Assembly (NCBI GenBank): GCA_938003955.1
Contig: CALKXE010000200.1
Coordinates: forward strand, 1 to 36,207
Length of the DNA stretch: 36,207 bases
DNA from: an uncultured Saprospiraceae bacterium
Lineage (GTDB): Bacteria; Bacteroidota; Bacteroidia; Chitinophagales; Saprospiraceae
Reading direction: 5' to 3'
This document shows positions 34,253-36,207 of this stretch, one piece after another (within the stretch, counting starts at the first letter, position 1; each line of letters opens with the position of its first letter). A model generated the notes under the pieces. That model saw only the letters and a program-made list of their open reading frames with translations, was not told where the DNA came from and searched no databases. A program made the position numbers and the translations under genes.

Positions 34253-36205
34253 TTATTTCAAAATAAACTCTGTTCTCCTATTGATCTTTCTACCTTCTTC
34301 AGTTTCATTATCTGCTATGGGCTGGCTTTCGCCAAGACCAAGATAGGAAACTCTACTGTATTCTATACCTCTTAATACTAACGCATCTGTAACCGATTTT
34401 GCTCTCGCTTCAGATAACTTTTGATTATCAACATCGGATCCGACATTATCAGTATGTCCAATGATTTGTATTTTAAGACTCGGATTTTTAACTAAGTTTT
34501 GAGCAAGAGTATTCAGCTCAAAATCGGATTCTGCCATTAACTCAGCTTTCCCTGATTCAAAGAAAATATTATTGAGCACAATTGGTTCTGACTTTATTTG
34601 TGTCGAAGATTCTGCTTTTACAGCCTTTGTCAATTGTATATCAATGATAAATGGATTCAGAGCATCTTGGATACCTTGTAGATCAAAATTTTCGGAATGG
34701 TGAACATAGCCATCAATTGTTATAAACAAAGCATAGGACTGATTGGTAGGAAGACTATTTATAAATGTTCCTTTTGGGTCAGCCTTTCCTGTCTTTGATT
34801 TTCTTTTGTCAGATAAAACTTCTATCGTATAATTTGCGCCGAGCGGCAGGCCTGTTTCCTTATCTGTAATAGTCGCCTTGATAAAAGTAGTCAACATAGG
34901 TCTCGCCTCAGGGTATAATTCGAAACTATATATGTCAAGATTGGCCTTTGTCTTATCATTCAAATACGCCATGTCAGATGCAAAATATGCAGTCTTACCA
35001 TCTAGCGAAACAGACAATGCGCCTTCAGATCCCTCGGTATTAATAGGATAACCGATGTTTTTAGCGGGCATCCATGTCTGAGTACTGTCGACATATCTAG
35101 AATAAAAAATATCGTAACCACCCATGCCTATGTGCTTGTCTGAACGGAAGTATAGTGTATGACCATCAGGGTGTATGAATGGTGATTCTTCGTTGCCAGA
35201 AGTATTGATTTCCTCAGGTAGTAGAATAGGGAATATCCAGCCACTCGTATCGGTTTTGGTTGTCATCCATATATCGTTGCCTCCATATCCATCCTGCCGG
35301 CCACTGCTAAAGAAGAGTGTCTTTCCATCTGCGGATAGACTTGGCTGAGAATCCCAGCTTATTGAATTAACCACCTTTCCCATATTACTCGGAATGGTCC
35401 AGTAATCAGAGTCAAGCTGAGCATAATATAGATCACAAGAACCAATACCTGTCTTTCGTCTATCACAAGCGGTGAAAATCATCTTTCGACCATCCGCTGA
35501 TATAGTATGTATTCCTTCATTCTGAGGCGTATTAAGCCCTTCAATTTCAGCTACACGGACGAATTCTCCATTCTTGATCTCCGCAATATAGAAATCCTCT
35601 TGACCACCCACTCTCCGAGTAAATATCATTCGATCACCCTCAATATTCATCATTGGCGCATATTCTGAATAGTCGGAACATACATCGCCGCCTACTTTTT
35701 TAGGGTCAAACGGTACAGGATTAGTTGTCGCTTCATGAGCAAATGCTGCTCTGTCACGTAAGTCGATAGCTCTGAGTTTCCGCTTCTCATCTTCACTCCT
35801 GTCGATATAGAATTGAAAGTTGCGCGCAGACAGATCATATGTTTTCATGTCCCTGTGTACTATAGCCAACGAATAATACATCTGAGGATCATATTCTGGA
35901 GCCATTGCAATCGCAGCTTGGAAGGCTACGGCAGATTGATCGAATTCTCCCATATTATGGAGCATTCCGGCCTTTCGCAACTGTGCATCTATAAATTCAG
36001 GGTGCTTTTTCAGAACCTTATCATATAGCTTAAGACTTTTCTCAAATTGCTTATTTCTTCCTTCAGAGATTGCTTTCTTGTAGTTTTTTAGTGATTTTTT
36101 ATCAATGTCCTTCCTTGTTTTGATCACTTGAGCTTCGGAATTAGATAGCACAGACATCATAATGATGGCTATCAATATCCCAATTTTTGTTAATCTCTTT
36201 TTCAT
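34253..36205 (-). CDS. PorE-like OmpA-family protein (TPR + PD40 propeller + CarboxypepD-reg + OmpA)
   Basis: The 650-residue protein has a type I-like signal peptide (about 1-26, before QVIKTRKD). TPR-like helices (about 30-165) follow, with LKLYDKVLKKHPEFIDAQL and AVAFQAAIAMAPEYD. A WD40-like PD40 propeller (about 180-425) contains repeats such as SADGKTLFFSSGRQDGYGGNDIW and HPDGHTLYFRSDKHIGMGGYDIF. A carboxypeptidase-regulatory-like domain (about 440-530) comes next. The OmpA C-terminal domain (about 545-650) has IGHTDNVGS and the SEARAKSV arginine that bind peptidoglycan. This order is that of PorE, a T9SS envelope component of Porphyromonas and relatives. PorE is a lipoprotein, but no lipobox is seen here. 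The gene lies wholly inside the window, ending two bases from its right edge. Confidence 0.88.
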   Translation of the reverse strand: MKKRLTKIGILIAIIMMSVLSNSEAQVIKTRKDIDKKSLKNYKKAISEGRNKQFEKSLKLYDKVLKKHPEFIDAQLRKAGMLHNMGEFDQSAVAFQAAIAMAPEYDPQMYYSLAIVHRDMKTYDLSARNFQFYIDRSEDEKRKLRAIDLRDRAAFAHEATTNPVPFDPKKVGGDVCSDYSEYAPMMNIEGDRMIFTRRVGGQEDFYIAEIKNGEFVRVAEIEGLNTPQNEGIHTISADGRKMIFTACDRRKTGIGSCDLYYAQLDSDYWTIPSNMGKVVNSISWDSQPSLSADGKTLFFSSGRQDGYGGNDIWMTTKTDTSGWIFPILLPEEINTSGNEESPFIHPDGHTLYFRSDKHIGMGGYDIFYSRYVDSTQTWMPAKNIGYPINTEGSEGALSVSLDGKTAYFASDMAYLNDKTKANLDIYSFELYPEARPMLTTFIKATITDKETGLPLGANYTIEVLSDKRKSKTGKADPKGTFINSLPTNQSYALFITIDGYVHHSENFDLQGIQDALNPFIIDIQLTKAVKAESSTQIKSEPIVLNNIFFESGKAELMAESDFELNTLAQNLVKNPSLKIQIIGHTDNVGSDVDNQKLSEARAKSVTDALVLRGIEYSRVSYLGLGESQPIADNETEEGRKINRRTEFILK

Positions 36206-36207
36206 AA

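Overview
The window looks like chromosomal DNA from a Bacteroidota bacterium, most likely a Saprospiria/Flavobacteriia-type environmental lineage. It is AT-rich. Four predicted secreted proteins end in a type IX secretion (T9SS, type A) sorting domain. There are also GLPGLI, DUF2490, TonB-plug/OMP-barrel and PorE-like OmpA proteins, and several promoters of the Bacteroidota form TAnnTTTG. No phage, plasmid, IS transposase, CRISPR, tRNA or rRNA was seen.

Layout. 1-2.0 kb: the end of a toroid-fold (terpene-cyclase-like) protein and an unrecognised 353-aa protein. 2.2-5.1 kb: a large T9SS cargo protein. 5.3-9.2 kb: a Crp/Fnr regulator, a nitroreductase, a membrane-anchored HchA/Hsp31 homologue and a DUF481-like outer-membrane protein, separated by repeat-bearing spacers. 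9.9-14.9 kb: two more T9SS cargo proteins (an Asp-box/VPS10-like propeller and a 426-aa protein), ending in a hairpin. 14.9-21.3 kb: the most system-like part. A TonB-plug/OMP-barrel protein and a GLPGLI protein lie on the minus strand, divergent from a sensor kinase/OmpR-type regulator pair. Between them is an array of five AGGT boxes spaced 10-11 bp apart, flanked by divergent TAnnTTTG -7 elements. 21.3-25.5 kb: a NIP-like aquaporin, a VOC protein, DUF2490 and a sodium/solute symporter with an unusual soluble insert. 26.4-29.8 kb: mutS2 behind a ROK sugar kinase. 29.9-31.2 kb: a Kelch-type T9SS cargo. 31.3-36.2 kb: a TPR-histidine kinase, a small muconolactone-isomerase-like protein, a lipoprotein and a PorE-like OmpA protein.

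How it fits together. The window mainly encodes cell-surface biology: exported adhesin or propeller-like cargo, one candidate T9SS envelope component, and a sensory module whose DNA layout predicts control of its GLPGLI/OMP partner and possibly of itself. The spacers hold at least three families of short dispersed repeats. Some abut or form the 3' ends of genes: the crp stop codon lies in one, and the last residues of the VOC protein are encoded by another.

The strongest candidate for something undescribed is the phased AGGT operator with the GLPGLI/OMP/two-component module. All functional assignments come from reading motifs by eye; no database search was run.
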